A stretch of 64,000 bases of DNA from Bemisia tabaci (Eukaryota; Arthropoda; Insecta; Hemiptera; Aleyrodidae): positions 6,944,001 to 7,008,000 of the forward strand of contig NC_092800.1 in NCBI RefSeq assembly GCF_918797505.1, in the 5' to 3' direction. Made by a program: the position numbers and the translations under genes. The notes beneath the pieces were generated by a model. That model worked only from the letters and a program-made list of their open reading frames with translations, was not told the origin of the DNA and ran no database searches. Below, piece after piece: positions 32,301 through 41,198 of the stretch; the stretch's first letter is position 1; every line of letters starts with the position of its first letter.

Positions 32301-34605
32301 TAACAAATACTGGGAATTTTGCCAAGATGAAGGTAGGGCCTATTCCACTTTAAAATTTGTCAAAAGTGTGAAATTTGTCTTCCGTATTTTGTATCTGTTG
32401 TAGTGACAAACCATTTTAATCCCTGGTAGAGCCAGTCTCAGATTACTGTTCCATTTTTGGTGTATATAATTCCCTACCCCGCGCATACAGCAAAATAGGA
32501 AAAGTAATCTGGAACGGGCTGTAAGGATCTATTTCTAAAGTTATACACTGGAATTTTACTCTAGCTTCGCTCCCTCAAACCGTCAAATCTCTCTTAGTCA
32601 CAGTGAAGACCATACGGGGCATTCTCAAGGAAAAGAGCTGATTATGAAATGACTAAGAATAGGACCCTCATATCTCAACTCCCATCTTTTGTACCAACAT
32701 ATCTGTTCTCTCGGCGCAAGTTCTTAGGCCAAGTGCCAAACAATCTATTGATTTTTTAAAATTTTACATGGATTTTTAGATTTTTATGAGTTCCAAATAT
32801 AAAACTTACTTGATAAACAGAGGTAATTCCTAAACTATAATAGACAGGAACAAAGAAAATGCTGATCAGCGGGAAAGCAATCACCATTCCGTAAAGAGTC
32901 TGCCACATCTCGCTGCCCCTGTAGAATAACTCGGACGGATAACCTGCGATAAACATAATACGAAGAGAAGTCAATAAAACATAGGAGGAGAGAATCTTAA
33001 AAGAGAAATCAATTTGAGGTTGAAGCTTGCCTGTGGTACCAAATTAAATCCTCTCGTTTTTTAAGAAAGAAAATGAATCGCCACTCAGATAGTTTTGCTG
33101 AGGACACTTTAATTCTCTCCCTTCATTCCTAGCCCAGCCTTGGTTCGTTAAATTTGAACTTGCTGTGTTCCTTCTGCGAGTCTTCGTTTTGCCTCGTTTT
33201 GATTGAAAGGAGGTAGAAAAGCGGCTCATAGCATTAATTCCAAATACGTGTATCTTTGGGCAAAGTGTTTGATCTTAATTCGCAAAACACACGAGTCGGC
33301 GTTCCTCTCATTATCCCCGGTTGAAGTTATTTTCCGAATTTTAGAGTATTGGAGAAAATCGCACGCTACATTCAAGAATTTATCCTACTGATCTTAAGAA
33401 TCTCATTAAAAATTCTCTAAGGAGTCGTTTTATCCTTAAAGATACGGAAGCAATTCCATTGCTGTCCTGAAAAATCAGCTTTTCTGGGGCACGTGGTTTG
33501 GTATATTCCCCATCAATGCAACGATTCCCTGCTAAAAATGATGAGTAGGTTATTCAGAATTCGCCGAATCACATGAGTAGAATTTCCTACTTATATGAGT
33601 AGAAATCCTACTTATATCACTAGAATATTCGACTCATAAGAGTAGAAAAGTTCAACTCATATGAATTCAATTTTTTCATTTTTCAGAAGAGGTGTTTTTG
33701 ACCAAGAGACACCGACATAGCATGTAAATTTGAAAAATAAGAACATTTTGTTCTTATAATTTTTTTGATGCGGTGACTAGTTTCTGAGATATCGGACACG
33801 GTAGATTCAACGCTGAACTCATTTGAGTTGAAATCTCTAGTAATATGAGTTGGAATCTCTAGTCATATGAGTCGGCGAAAAGTGAATAGAGAAATTCTGC
33901 TCATATGAGTTAAAGTCTATTCATATAAGTTGAGCTTCTATCCCTATGAATTGAAATTCTATTCATACATACATAAAGTCGCTTTTATAGCGCCGCCTCG
34001 CGCTCTGCGACGCCCAATCGCCATTGCCCCCTATCCTCCCAGAGATCATCAGGCAATTGGCACCTTCTGATCTCCTCCTCCACCCCTTGTCGCCAACCTT
34101 TCACAGGACGTCCACGCCGCGCCGTCGCCTTCCGGGAGGATTGGACGATTGGGTTCCTCCCGGAAATTCTATTCATATGAATTGAAATTATATTCATATG
34201 ACTTTGATATTCTACTCATTTGTATTCGCCATTTTTAGCAGGGTTATTATTGCCCCTCCATTTAAACCTATGGAAATAAATCAATTCTTGGAGGAGCCAA
34301 CTGCTCCAAGAAGAACCGATTATTCAACCTATATAGGCTTAAATGGAGACAAGCCAGTGTTGCCAAACTGTTCGATCCGTCTCTGAGAGTGGCATTTTCA
34401 CGGACTTACCCAGGAACACTCTGACGCCGAGAAACCCCCTGGCGATAGACAGCAGCATGGCCGCCATGCTAACGCTGGTGGTGGCGAAGACATAGTCAGC
34501 TTTTGTTTTTTCCTTGGGGCCAGAGCACTTGGACCAAATTGCGACGAGGATGGATACCAGTATCAGCACCACGAACACCGCATAGTCGATCATCAAACTC
34601 GCCAT
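21725..34605 (-). CDS. SLC5-family sodium-coupled transporter, 625 residues, 11 coding exons
   Basis: A plasma-membrane symporter of the sodium:solute symporter (SLC5) family, nearest in pattern to the iodide, multivitamin and monocarboxylate branch (SLC5A5/6/8/12). Joining the exons at 34605-34410, 32943-32810, 31627-31439, 30065-29911, 28244-28104, 27360-27142, 26175-26057, 25243-25089, 24304-24075, 22618-22518 and 21963-21725 gives 1,878 bases with every phase matching. Family signatures: F-L-G-Y-P-S-E-L after the first membrane helix, Y-W-A-S-I-V-S-I, G-G-L-R-S-A-I-T-A-D-V-V-Q (Asp183 and Gln186 kept), E-F-F-N-S-E-L-D-P-T-L-R, C-D-P-L-K-L-G-C-I-S-K-I-D-E-I-L-P, L-N-S-L-A-T-V-C-Y-E-D-F and S-G-P-L-L-G-V-F. 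A glycosylation sequon N-F-T is at 489-491, and a ~79-residue polar tail follows. Length is typical of the family. The sodium-site helix is unusual (Phe346 where a Thr is expected), so ion coupling and substrate are uncertain. All introns are rich in MITEs. Confidence 0.93.
22518..22618 (-). CDS. SLC5 transporter, exon 10 (last membrane helix)
   Basis: The acceptor is TTTGTTCCAG and the donor GTCACAA|GTAAGT. It encodes D-W-V-M-Y-L-F-S-L-T-Y, then a hydrophobic helix ending G-L-I-I-S-Y-V-T, like the final helix of SLC5A5/6/8. Confidence 0.92.
23508..24013. repeat. Long hairpin element family E, copy 1 (intronic)
   Basis: The ends are GAGATGTTGCATGTGTGAGG and its complement. The ~230-bp arms are near-identical, with AAAAAAAGCTCTCAAGTTGA inverted across the centre. 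It ends 62 bases from the donor of exon 9 of the transporter. Confidence 0.85.
24075..24304 (-). CDS. SLC5 transporter, exon 9
   Basis: The acceptor is AATTTTATAG and the donor AATGG|GTAAGT. It starts G-A-A-G-G-M-I-L-S-H, a membrane helix, then a long loop with K-P-P-E-P-L-L-P-T, four cysteine-containing positions and the N-F-T sequon. Confidence 0.92.
25089..25243 (-). CDS. SLC5 transporter, exon 8
   Basis: The acceptor is GTGCTTTCCAG and the donor TGGAAG|GTTCGT. It encodes G-T-A-F-V-V-A-N-M-S-G-V and the family block T-S-G-P-L-L-G-V-F-L-L-A-M-F-F-P. Confidence 0.93.
25545..25800. repeat. Dispersed repeat family M, copy 3 (intronic)
   Basis: Shows CACGTATCTCGGTGTGCGAC, GTTGCAGACATTCTGTCATA and GGAAAACTACTCAACGTC, matching copies at 6575 and 9545. 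Confidence 0.6.
26057..26175 (-). CDS. SLC5 transporter, exon 7 (second half of the ion-site helix)
   Basis: The acceptor is CTGTTCACAG and the donor TTGATGA|GTAAGT. A nearer CTTAG at about 26168 would break the frame, so the CACAG site is chosen. It encodes F-L-V-S-N-L-N-S-L-A-T-V-C-Y-E-D-F. Confidence 0.92.
26322..26352. repeat. Poly(T) tract
   Basis: About 31 consecutive T residues in a transporter intron. It may be the poly(A) of a minus-strand retroposon, but no retroposon body is recognised beside it. Confidence 0.85.
27142..27360 (-). CDS. SLC5 transporter, exon 6
   Basis: The acceptor is CTGTTGCAG and the donor TTTGAG|GTAAGT. It carries the strongest family block, Q-C-D-P-L-K-L-G-C-I-S-K-I-D-E, then the P-G-F-L-G-L-V-M-A-S-L-F-N-G-A-L helix. 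Confidence 0.95.
28104..28244 (-). CDS. SLC5 transporter, exon 5
   Basis: The acceptor is TTTTCTTACAG and the donor ATTTG|GTGCGT. It encodes S-E-L-D-P-T-L-R-V-T-T, then G-C-Q-Q-N-F-V-Q-R-Y-C-S, where the family usually has G-x-N-Q-x-x-V-Q-R-Y. The frame differs from the two longer frames of the same strand and is fixed by the splice phases. Confidence 0.93.
28820..29752. mobile_element. Family F element, full-length copy 2 (933 bp, inverted relative to copy 1)
   Basis: Starts CCCTGGTAAATTGGCGATAA and ends CTGCCAATTTTTACCAGGG. The GC-rich hairpin lies at about 29289-29365. It matches 12106-13051 along its length in reverse orientation. It lies in intron 4 of the transporter. Confidence 0.85.
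29911..30065 (-). CDS. SLC5 transporter, exon 4
   Basis: The acceptor is CGATTTCTAG and the donor TTCAA|GTTAGT. It begins G-G-L-R-S-A-I-T-A-D-V-V-Q and ends G-G-P-L-N-V-I-K-I-A-H-D-A-G-R, a classic SLC5 block. Confidence 0.95.
30110..30660. mobile_element. Family H element, uninterrupted copy (intronic)
   Basis: About 550 bp with ends TTAGACAAGGTACGAATTTC and GAAATTCGCACCTTGTCTAG-type inverted termini. It is the empty-site version of the interrupted element at 17668-18704. It begins about 45 bases upstream of the exon 4 acceptor. Confidence 0.8.
31439..31627 (-). CDS. SLC5 transporter, exon 3
   Basis: The acceptor is TTTTTTCCCAG and the donor ATCATG|GTGAGA. It has 63 codons in phase 0, starting Y-L-D-L-R-F-K-S-R-L, then L-P-Y-W-A-S-I-V-S-I-T. 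Confidence 0.94.
31816..31979. repeat. hAT-like MITE family B, copy 4 (intronic)
   Basis: Ends CAGTGGTGCG and CCTCGCCATTG. It is flanked by GAAGGATC (31808-31815) and GATGGATC (31980-31987), an 8-bp duplication matching at 7 of 8 bases, as expected for hAT elements. Confidence 0.85.
32810..32943 (-). CDS. SLC5 transporter, exon 2
   Basis: The acceptor is TTTATCGCAG and the donor TATCAA|GTAAGT. It encodes Y-P-S-E-L-F-Y-R-G-S-E-M-W then two hydrophobic segments ending I-T-S-V-Y-Q. Confidence 0.93.
33527..34243. mobile_element. TIR element built of CATATGAGT subrepeats, with nested LINE fragment
   Basis: The ends CCCTGCTAAAAATG and CATTTTTAGCAGGG are inverted copies. Inside are two clusters of degenerate ~21-23-bp units of the form CTCATATGAGTTGAAATTCT (about 33560-33665 and 33815-33965, with the last units after the insertion at 34163-34215), around a ~150-bp unique core. 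Each unit centres on the palindrome CATATG. Without the LINE insertion the element is about 490 bp. It lies in the intron between transporter exons 1 and 2. Confidence 0.75.
33968..34162 (-). mobile_element. Non-LTR retrotransposon 3' fragment with 15-bp target duplication
   Basis: On the minus strand it encodes the last ~60 residues of a LINE reverse-transcriptase protein (R-R-G-R-P-V-K-G-W-R-Q-G-V-E-E-E, then D-R-G-Q-W-R-L-G-V-A-E-R-E), a stop, AAAAGCGACTTTATG and a short TATG-type tail. GAAATTCTATTCATA is repeated exactly at 33953-33967 and 34163-34177. The G-R-P-x-x-x-W and D-R-x-x-W motifs are usual at the C-terminus of several LINE clades. Confidence 0.8.
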
Positions 34606-34609
34606 ACTC
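34410..34609 (-). CDS. SLC5 transporter, exon with first membrane helix
   Basis: The acceptor is TGTGTTGCAG (last base 34610) and the donor TTCCTGG|GTAAGT. An ATG at 34605-34603 is preceded by GAGT (purine at -3) and starts M-A-S-L-M-I-D-Y-A-V-F. This is the conservative start. Because the exon begins at an acceptor, at least one exon lies upstream; the one at 42438-42569 fits in frame. Confidence 0.9.
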
Positions 34610-35040
34610 CTGCAACACACAAAACATCTCAAGGATTAGTCCAAGGACGCCTTCAAAACGAGAAAATGCGACATATTATACACTGAGAAAAATGTTTTGT
34701 TTATAAATCTTGTATTGTTGTTCATATTGTAGAACAGCATTAATAGTGGTCTGCCGCGTCTTACTACCATTCAAAGGTACCTGATACATGGTATTCATAT
34801 CTTTGCACTTTTCTAAGACCGAAAATCATGGTCTACTTTTTACATGGCTGAAAATGTGCCCAAAAAAAATGATTTCAGCACTTAAAATTGGGAGTCAAAT
34901 AGGTATATCCGTAAAAACAATTGTTTGCATGGGTAAAATGATGGTTCATACGCTGTTTCTAAACTGAGCCAGAGCTCGTTGTTTCCATTGCAAAATATAG
35001 TTCGGTTGAGGGTAATAATTTAAAGTTCTGTTTCACAAAC

Positions 35041-35316
35041 CAGCAGGCCGATTATTGAAACTGATGGACAAAGCGATAGACAAAGAAGACATAGGGAGTG
35101 TGGAGCGATCCTATTGGTTGACATGGTTGGTTCTTATAGACTAAGGAAGAAAATGATGGACTAACTGTCGGGTCTTTAGTGGGTTGCCGTTAGTTAGTCC
35201 ATTACCTACCTCCTATGTCCATTGCCACTCCCTGCCTCCACCAATAGGATCCCTCCGAATCCCTTTTGTCGTCTTTGTCTATAGCTTTGTCTATAAGTTT
35301 CAATAATCGGCCCGCA
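35041..35316. repeat. MITE family G, copy 1 (intronic)
   Basis: The ends are GGCCGATTATTGAAACTGAT and its counterpart AAGTTTCAATAATCGGCC. Internal GATCCTATTGGTTGA is inverted as CCAATAGGATC. Related copies lie at 54966-55240 and, partial, at 38973-39060. Confidence 0.8.
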
Positions 35317-35882
35317 GCACTATTTTACTCCACATAACATCCTCCAACCCTCATCTCATTTCTCTTTCCTTTCTCCGAGTTTAGATTGGACTGTGTGAAT
35401 TGCGAAAAATCACTCGATAACGCCGAGTGACAATAAACGCGAATCACACAATAAAGGGAAAGAGGAGTACGAAGGGCGCCACGATCAAACGTAGCGCCAA
35501 ATAGTCTCGATTAGATAACGTTACTTTGAACATTACCCAAAGTATTATCATTCCGATATCGGTCGATTGCCTCACTCCCCCCGTCGTCCACCCTCGGATT
35601 TGAAATAGATCCAATATATTCGGGTGTTGTTTGTATGTAATGCGAATGGGCATATAAATAAACAGCTGTTGATTTGAGTCTTTGATGTTGCATACTCTCA
35701 AGGCACAGCGGGCTCGTGCCCGACAAACGATTGGAACAATAACATTGAAATAGCAATTATAAATCGTGACCGCTCACCACTTGGTCCTCACTCGCTCCAC
35801 AGAATCTTCTTCTTGGCGATTCAATTTCAATCTTCCTTTTTTCTCACCCGTATAATAGATAATTACCCAATGAAATGTGCAA

Positions 35883-36390
35883 TGGAGATGTTGCATGTGT
35901 GAGGAATTTGCGATTTGACTGTCGATTCTTATGTAAAAGTTCGCGAGAAACACGATGGTGCCACTGGTTTTTTCTGAAATCAACTCCCGAGCTCAAAAAA
36001 AGCTCTCGAGTGCAGGCCAAAATTGAGGGGATATCCCACGCTATCCTGAGAGTCCACCTCTACATCAAGACAAACTCCCCTTGCAAAGATAGGGAGCAAA
36101 TACATTGACAGGGCTGCCACTTTATTTAGGGACTCAAAAATTGAAAACATTGGCATCACTGCCAATGTACTTGCTCCCTATCTTTGCATGGAAAGTTTGT
36201 CTTGATGTAGAGGTGGACTCTCAGGATAGCGTGGGATATCCCCTCAATTTTGGCCTGCACTCGAGAGCTTTTTTTGAGCTCGGGAGTTGATTTCAGAAAA
36301 AACCAGTGGCACCATCGTGTTTCTCGCGAACTTTTACATAAGAATCGACAGTCAAATCGCAAATTCCTCACACATGCAACATCTCCATTG
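35883..36390. repeat. Long hairpin element family E, copy 2 (most intact)
   Basis: A near-perfect hairpin of about 505 bp. The left arm GGAGATGTTGCATGTGTGAG is mirrored at the right end, with mirror-image matches through GGGATATCCC and AGCTCTCGAGTGCAGGCC. The short centre is at about 36120-36160. The arms are far more alike than expected for an old element. Confidence 0.88.
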
Positions 36391-37165
36391 TCGAATTTGT
36401 ATAGTCTTTCTCACTCCGAGGGAGTATTTGATAATTAGAGACTCCCATCGTAACATCAATTGAATAGAATAATGCTTTGTAGAGAGTTCAACGAGAAAAT
36501 CATTTTAAATTGAATAATTTTGACACAAAACGATCTTCAGTTCTTCGATTCCGGTTTTTTTTCGGGGAAGGGGGGTCCCGGAAATGTTTCAACTTCTATC
36601 GGCCTGAACGAAAATAACATTTCTCCGGGAAAATACTCTTTGTAGTATGAAGATCATAATCGCGATTCTTTATTCATATCGGAGGTGATGTTCATAATTC
36701 AAGTTGGGGTCTTTTTTCGAAAAAAGCACGTTTAATATGGAAGTTTGCTTTTGTTACGTTGGATTTTTTGTAAGTGTTACGAGCGTCACTGTCTCATTTC
36801 TGAGAGTCATGCAATGCGCTGAGGAAAATCTTTCATTTATGAACTATACTGCTGTTTATAAAGAACATTATCGAGATGGGACGCCGATACATCCCTTTCA
36901 AGCCTCAGTTTTCACGTGCCCTCTACATATAGATTTTTTTAAAAAAAAAAAAAAAAAAAGTTTGAGTGGGCTCAGTGAGAAAATGACCATGAATGTCCGG
37001 CAATTATTTTTCAGGGGCTCTCCTTCGCACACCCTATGGGGACTTTACCCGTGCCTCCTCTTTTCGCATGGAGATGATTTCCTTCCCACGATCCTGTCTC
37101 ACGTCCTCGCGGTGAGCAAGTCCTAGCCATATTTTAAGGATACTCTTTGAGGACCACGTACATAG
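36391..37165. other. Intronic stretch, nothing recognised
   Basis: A plus-strand frame of about 140 codons (ending 37126) crosses a poly(A) run at about 36940 and shows no family motif. No splice sites bound it. I treat it as chance. Confidence 0.5.
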
Positions 37166-37396
37166 CACTGGAAAAAAAAAAACACATTGGATCTAGAGTC
37201 CAGACTCTTGAAAACATTGACAAGAAAAAATACTCTTGATTCAATCGGATTTTTGCTTGAATCAAAACAAAATCCTCTTAAATTAAGAGGCTTGGTTCTT
37301 GATTTAAGCTAGATCCCGATTGAATCAAGAGTACTTTTTCTTGTCGATGTTTTTAAAATTCTGGACTCTAGATCCAAAGTGTTTTTTTTTCCAGTG
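37166..37396. repeat. MITE family C, copy 4
   Basis: Complete ends CACTGGAAAAAAAAAAACAC and TTTTTTTTTCCAGTG, with the central AAATTAAGAGGCTTGGTTCT block seen in other copies. Confidence 0.88.
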
Positions 37397-38296
37397 AATC
37401 GCAGAGAATTTTCCACGTTTAAGCGATCATAGAAAATTCTAAATCACGTATCACGTGCTCTTATGCAAACTTTTATTACCGCTCAATGAATTTTTCCGAC
37501 TAAAAATAGACTCTCAACAAGTAAGTGGAATAAAGAAGCACCCTTATCATGCTCGCAATTATCTGCAAGTTGCAAGAGGTCAGAGGAAACTCGGGGTTCG
37601 CGGAACCTCTCCCTCGTCGATCGAGGTGTTCTCCAGGAAAATCAAGTTCGAAAGCGAAAGGTTGAGATTAAAATAAACACAGCCGCTCTACAGTACGCTA
37701 ATTAATGCGTGTTACATGCAGATAATTTCTTCTTCCTCTTCCTTTTTTTTAGATAAAACTCTCGGTTTTTTAGTTCTGTTACATCAATGGACCACTCGTT
37801 TTGCGTTCGCAACATTGGGTGCTGATAACTTATCAATACCTACGAGTATGACGTATGAAACCCAAAATAAGGAGGTTTTTTTATCTGCAGTCAGTTGTTT
37901 ATAAGGTCATTATTTGTTTGCTGAAAATTATTCCGGGTCATTTTTGTTTATTTCTTAATTAAGTAAAATACCTTCTCCGTTTCCGAAAGAGCGGAAGGAC
38001 ATTGTGCTTTGATGGGAAGTTACTTATCACGATTTAAAAAGTATCAGCTCAGTCATAACCTCTGAAAATTAATCACTCTATAATCCTCTTCTTTTGTCTA
38101 CACGTTGTTTTTCTTCACTACTTCTCGAAATTGAGGAATCTTTCGATAAAAGGGCGTATGAGGATTGCAATGCTACTAAGGTTGGACAATTTTTCATTGA
38201 GTTTGCAGCAGACGCAATTGGACGTATTTTTATCAACGGAACTAAGCGCCAATTTGAGTTCCTTTTGAGGAATTTAGAAAATTCCGGATAGCGCGT

Positions 38297-38432
38297 TCTG
38301 TCAAACGAACCTAAGCGTCATGGAAAAGCATTGCGAGTATAGGACGGAATAAGCCGGACGCCCGATTCCGCCGCCCAATCCAAGCCCCCCTCTACCTTCC
38401 TCACCCTATGGCGCTTAGGTCCGTTTGATAGA
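38297..38432. repeat. Short TIR element (CTGTCAAACGAACCTAAGCG ends)
   Basis: The left end TCTGTCAAACGAACCTAAGC and the right end GCTTAGGTCCGTTTGATAGA are inverted copies. About 136 bp, non-coding. Confidence 0.75.
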
Positions 38433-38972
38433 AATACGTCAATTCATTCACAGTCGACTTACTTCCTTCCAATTTTGAGAAAAAACTCGTAATAGAGTCA
38501 GGGAAAAATTTATAGTAGAACTGTCGGATAAGTTACTCAATAAGTTACTGACAACTGGAGAACTACGTTACACGTAGCATTGGAAGTCGCATACGCACCT
38601 TTACCGAAAAATGTCTCAATTAGCAAGCACCTGTACCCTATTGCGAGCGAGCGTAGCTCGTGGGCCGATCTCACATTTCGCCCGCGAAATCTAGCGTATG
38701 CAACCCTGCCCACCGCGGAGTTCAAATAGTTGCATGTTGGGTTCGAACCCAACTTCGTCTATTCCTCCACTGTTCTTCGCGTTGTTTTGTGTTGAAACAG
38801 CGTTCCATGGCTGCGTTAAGTCGCATTTCAGGGAGAAGGGAAATACGGCGGGAAACATGCGCCTCGTATAATAAGTGCGCTTCTTTACCATTCGGTTCAA
38901 GTCATACCATGTCCTCAGTTTATGCAATCAAATACATTTTCCATTCGTGTAACTCTTTTTCCGCACTTCGGT

Positions 38973-39060
38973 GCAGCGGGTCGATTATTGAAATTGATAG
39001 AAAAAGCTATAGACAGAGAAGACAAAATAGTTATGGAGGGATCCTATTGGTGGAGGCGGA
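38973..39060. repeat. MITE family G, partial copy
   Basis: Retains GGGTCGATTATTGAAATTGA and GGGATCCTATTGGTGGAGGC but lacks the right half. Confidence 0.65.
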
Positions 39061-41030
39061 TTATTATCAATTTTTTCTCTTTGAACTCCTGCTCGCAAAA
39101 ACCCAGACCGACTAATTTGGAAGGAATGTCATGGGTGCCCACCAAAGAACGTTGTGGTTTATTCTTAAGTCATGCCCTCTTCTTCTACCGGATTTTTTGT
39201 CCTTTTCTTGGAGAAAAACATTCATCAAAATTTCTCAATGAAAATGCCCATGCCTTCTCTTTTTCACAATGAACCCTACTTTTTTTTCTTTTCTTATCGT
39301 TTCGATGAATATTTCTAGTTCGTTTCCGATTCAAAAATTAAAGAAGGAACGAATAATTTGAAACAATACGATTCCTCCCCCGTTTTTCATAATGTGCAGT
39401 ACATCTGAACATTTCCTTCGATAGGAGGGACTATAGGATTTGAATTTAAAACTATCAAAAAAACGCACGATAAGGGTTTCTCCATCGGAATAATCCTCAC
39501 AAATTCGAGTCACAAATTTGGGTGAATTTTGTTTTTGTTATTTTTTCTTATATCACGTATTATGATCGTGATCCCGTTATCTCATCGTTGAATACCGATA
39601 GATGCACTGCCATTAAAATGAAAAATAAAAGTAGCTCATAAATGACGAGGCGCACGTAGAGCACCTACTTTGACACAATATTGGTCTGGTGCTGATAAAA
39701 GCGCTCAAAAAACTCATTCGTGCATCAAAACATGTTTCTGAACTTTGGTCAGAAGAGTCTGAAAGAGTACGGCTGCTAAACCTACGGATTTTTAAAACAA
39801 GCAATTATTTCGACATATTTTGAAATACAATCATTATCACTCAAGAGACGCCCATATGGCCAAGTTTTCTTCGACGCACTGTGGGGCTTCGTCGAACCCG
39901 CAAAGAGTGTTGACATCGGAGCCAGATCGATCAAATTCAACCAAGAAAAAAATCGTACCACATCGAGTTGAAATCAAAAGAGAGAGAGTGGAAGTTTTAT
40001 TTCTACTAGTAGACATAATGTAAAGAATTAAATCCAACTTAACTGTTTGTCTTTGAATTTGAATGATGGATTAATTGCAGAAAATTACGACCATTAGAGA
40101 TTAAAATTACTCTTAATTCCCCTTTTTTATTATAAGACTTCATTATCATTTACGTGTCGCTCTGCCCAAATTGAGAGCCTCCGGTGCCCGTTTTGCGAAA
40201 AAACCGTAAAAATAGGTCCAACTCGAGAGGTTTTCGCTACCCTTTCCTCCCTGAAACTACTATCTTGGTGGCTGTTAAGCAACGAGTTGAGGAAGTCGTT
40301 TCAAAAACAAGCCAATATGTTTTAAACATGTTGTGCACGTTTCTACCTTTACTGGGAAACAGTTAAGAGTCAATGTACCGGTCCTATGTTAAAAATAAGC
40401 CGAAGATATTTCATTCGCTTAAATCAGAAAATTATAACCTCAGACTAGACTTATTAATACAAAAACAGGCCCGTAGCGAAATTTAAGCTTTTAAAGACAA
40501 ATAAAGGAACAATTTTGTTTCGCCAAAACTTCAGAATGTATGCAAATTTACAACGTTTCATTTGCATTACATTTTTCACTTCTCTTTTTTGTGAAAAATT
40601 GAATGGATTTTCTTAGAAGTTGGACCCTCTGTCTTGCCTTGTAATATAATACAAAATCATAAGAGTACCGCATGATGCCCGAGGCGCGAAGCGCTTCGGG
40701 GGGTTTAAATTTATTTTGAAAAAAGTCGAAATTCAGAGGTCTAGATACACGTTAATTTTAAGCGGGAGTTATGAAGGGAGGAAGGTGCTTAGTGAAGTTC
40801 TGCGAATTTTATTAATTTTTAGTGAACATGCCAAAAGCTTAACATGCTAGCTTAAAGTTGAGTTTAACCACCCTAATTTTTGGTCACTTGAACCAAATCT
40901 AAATTCATCGTGCACCTACGCTAACCCTGCATGAATGCCGATGGCACCACATGAATCGACTCGTATATCTTTTGCACTCAGTTCGATCAAATTGCATACG
41001 TCTCTAATGTTTTGACAGGTGCTTGAGTGA
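39061..41030. other. Intronic stretch, nothing recognised
   Basis: AT-rich, with frames shorter than about 75 codons on both strands and no motif I recognise. Confidence 0.5.
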
Positions 41031-41198
41031 CAGTGGCGTAGTGTGCTTGGCGATATATCGATGGATCTGCCATTTAATCTTATACAAAAGGATCCATAAA
41101 CAGGGTGTTCGCAAGGAACATGCACCTTAATAATTGATTCTTTATCGTAGCCTCAAATGGGGAAATATCGATAATCGATCATTCATGCCTCGCCACTT
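41031..41198. repeat. hAT-like MITE family B, copy 5
   Basis: Ends CAGTGGCGTA and CCTCGCCACTT, flanked by TTGAGTGA (41023-41030) and TTGAATGA (41199-41206), an 8-bp duplication matching at 7 of 8 bases. Confidence 0.88.

Noticed and set aside
33540..33990. CRISPR-like array of short repeats
   Set aside because: Units are degenerate, contiguous, and without unique spacers of fixed length; the setting is an insect intron inside a TIR element.
36704..37126. 140-codon plus-strand frame, the longest ungapped one in the intron
   Set aside because: It runs through a poly(A) tract translated as a Lys run, has no recognisable motif and is not bounded by splice sites.
38737..38756. GTTGGGTTCGAACCCAAC, resembling a tRNA T-arm
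   Set aside because: It is a simple perfect palindrome; no acceptor, D or anticodon stems can be found around it.
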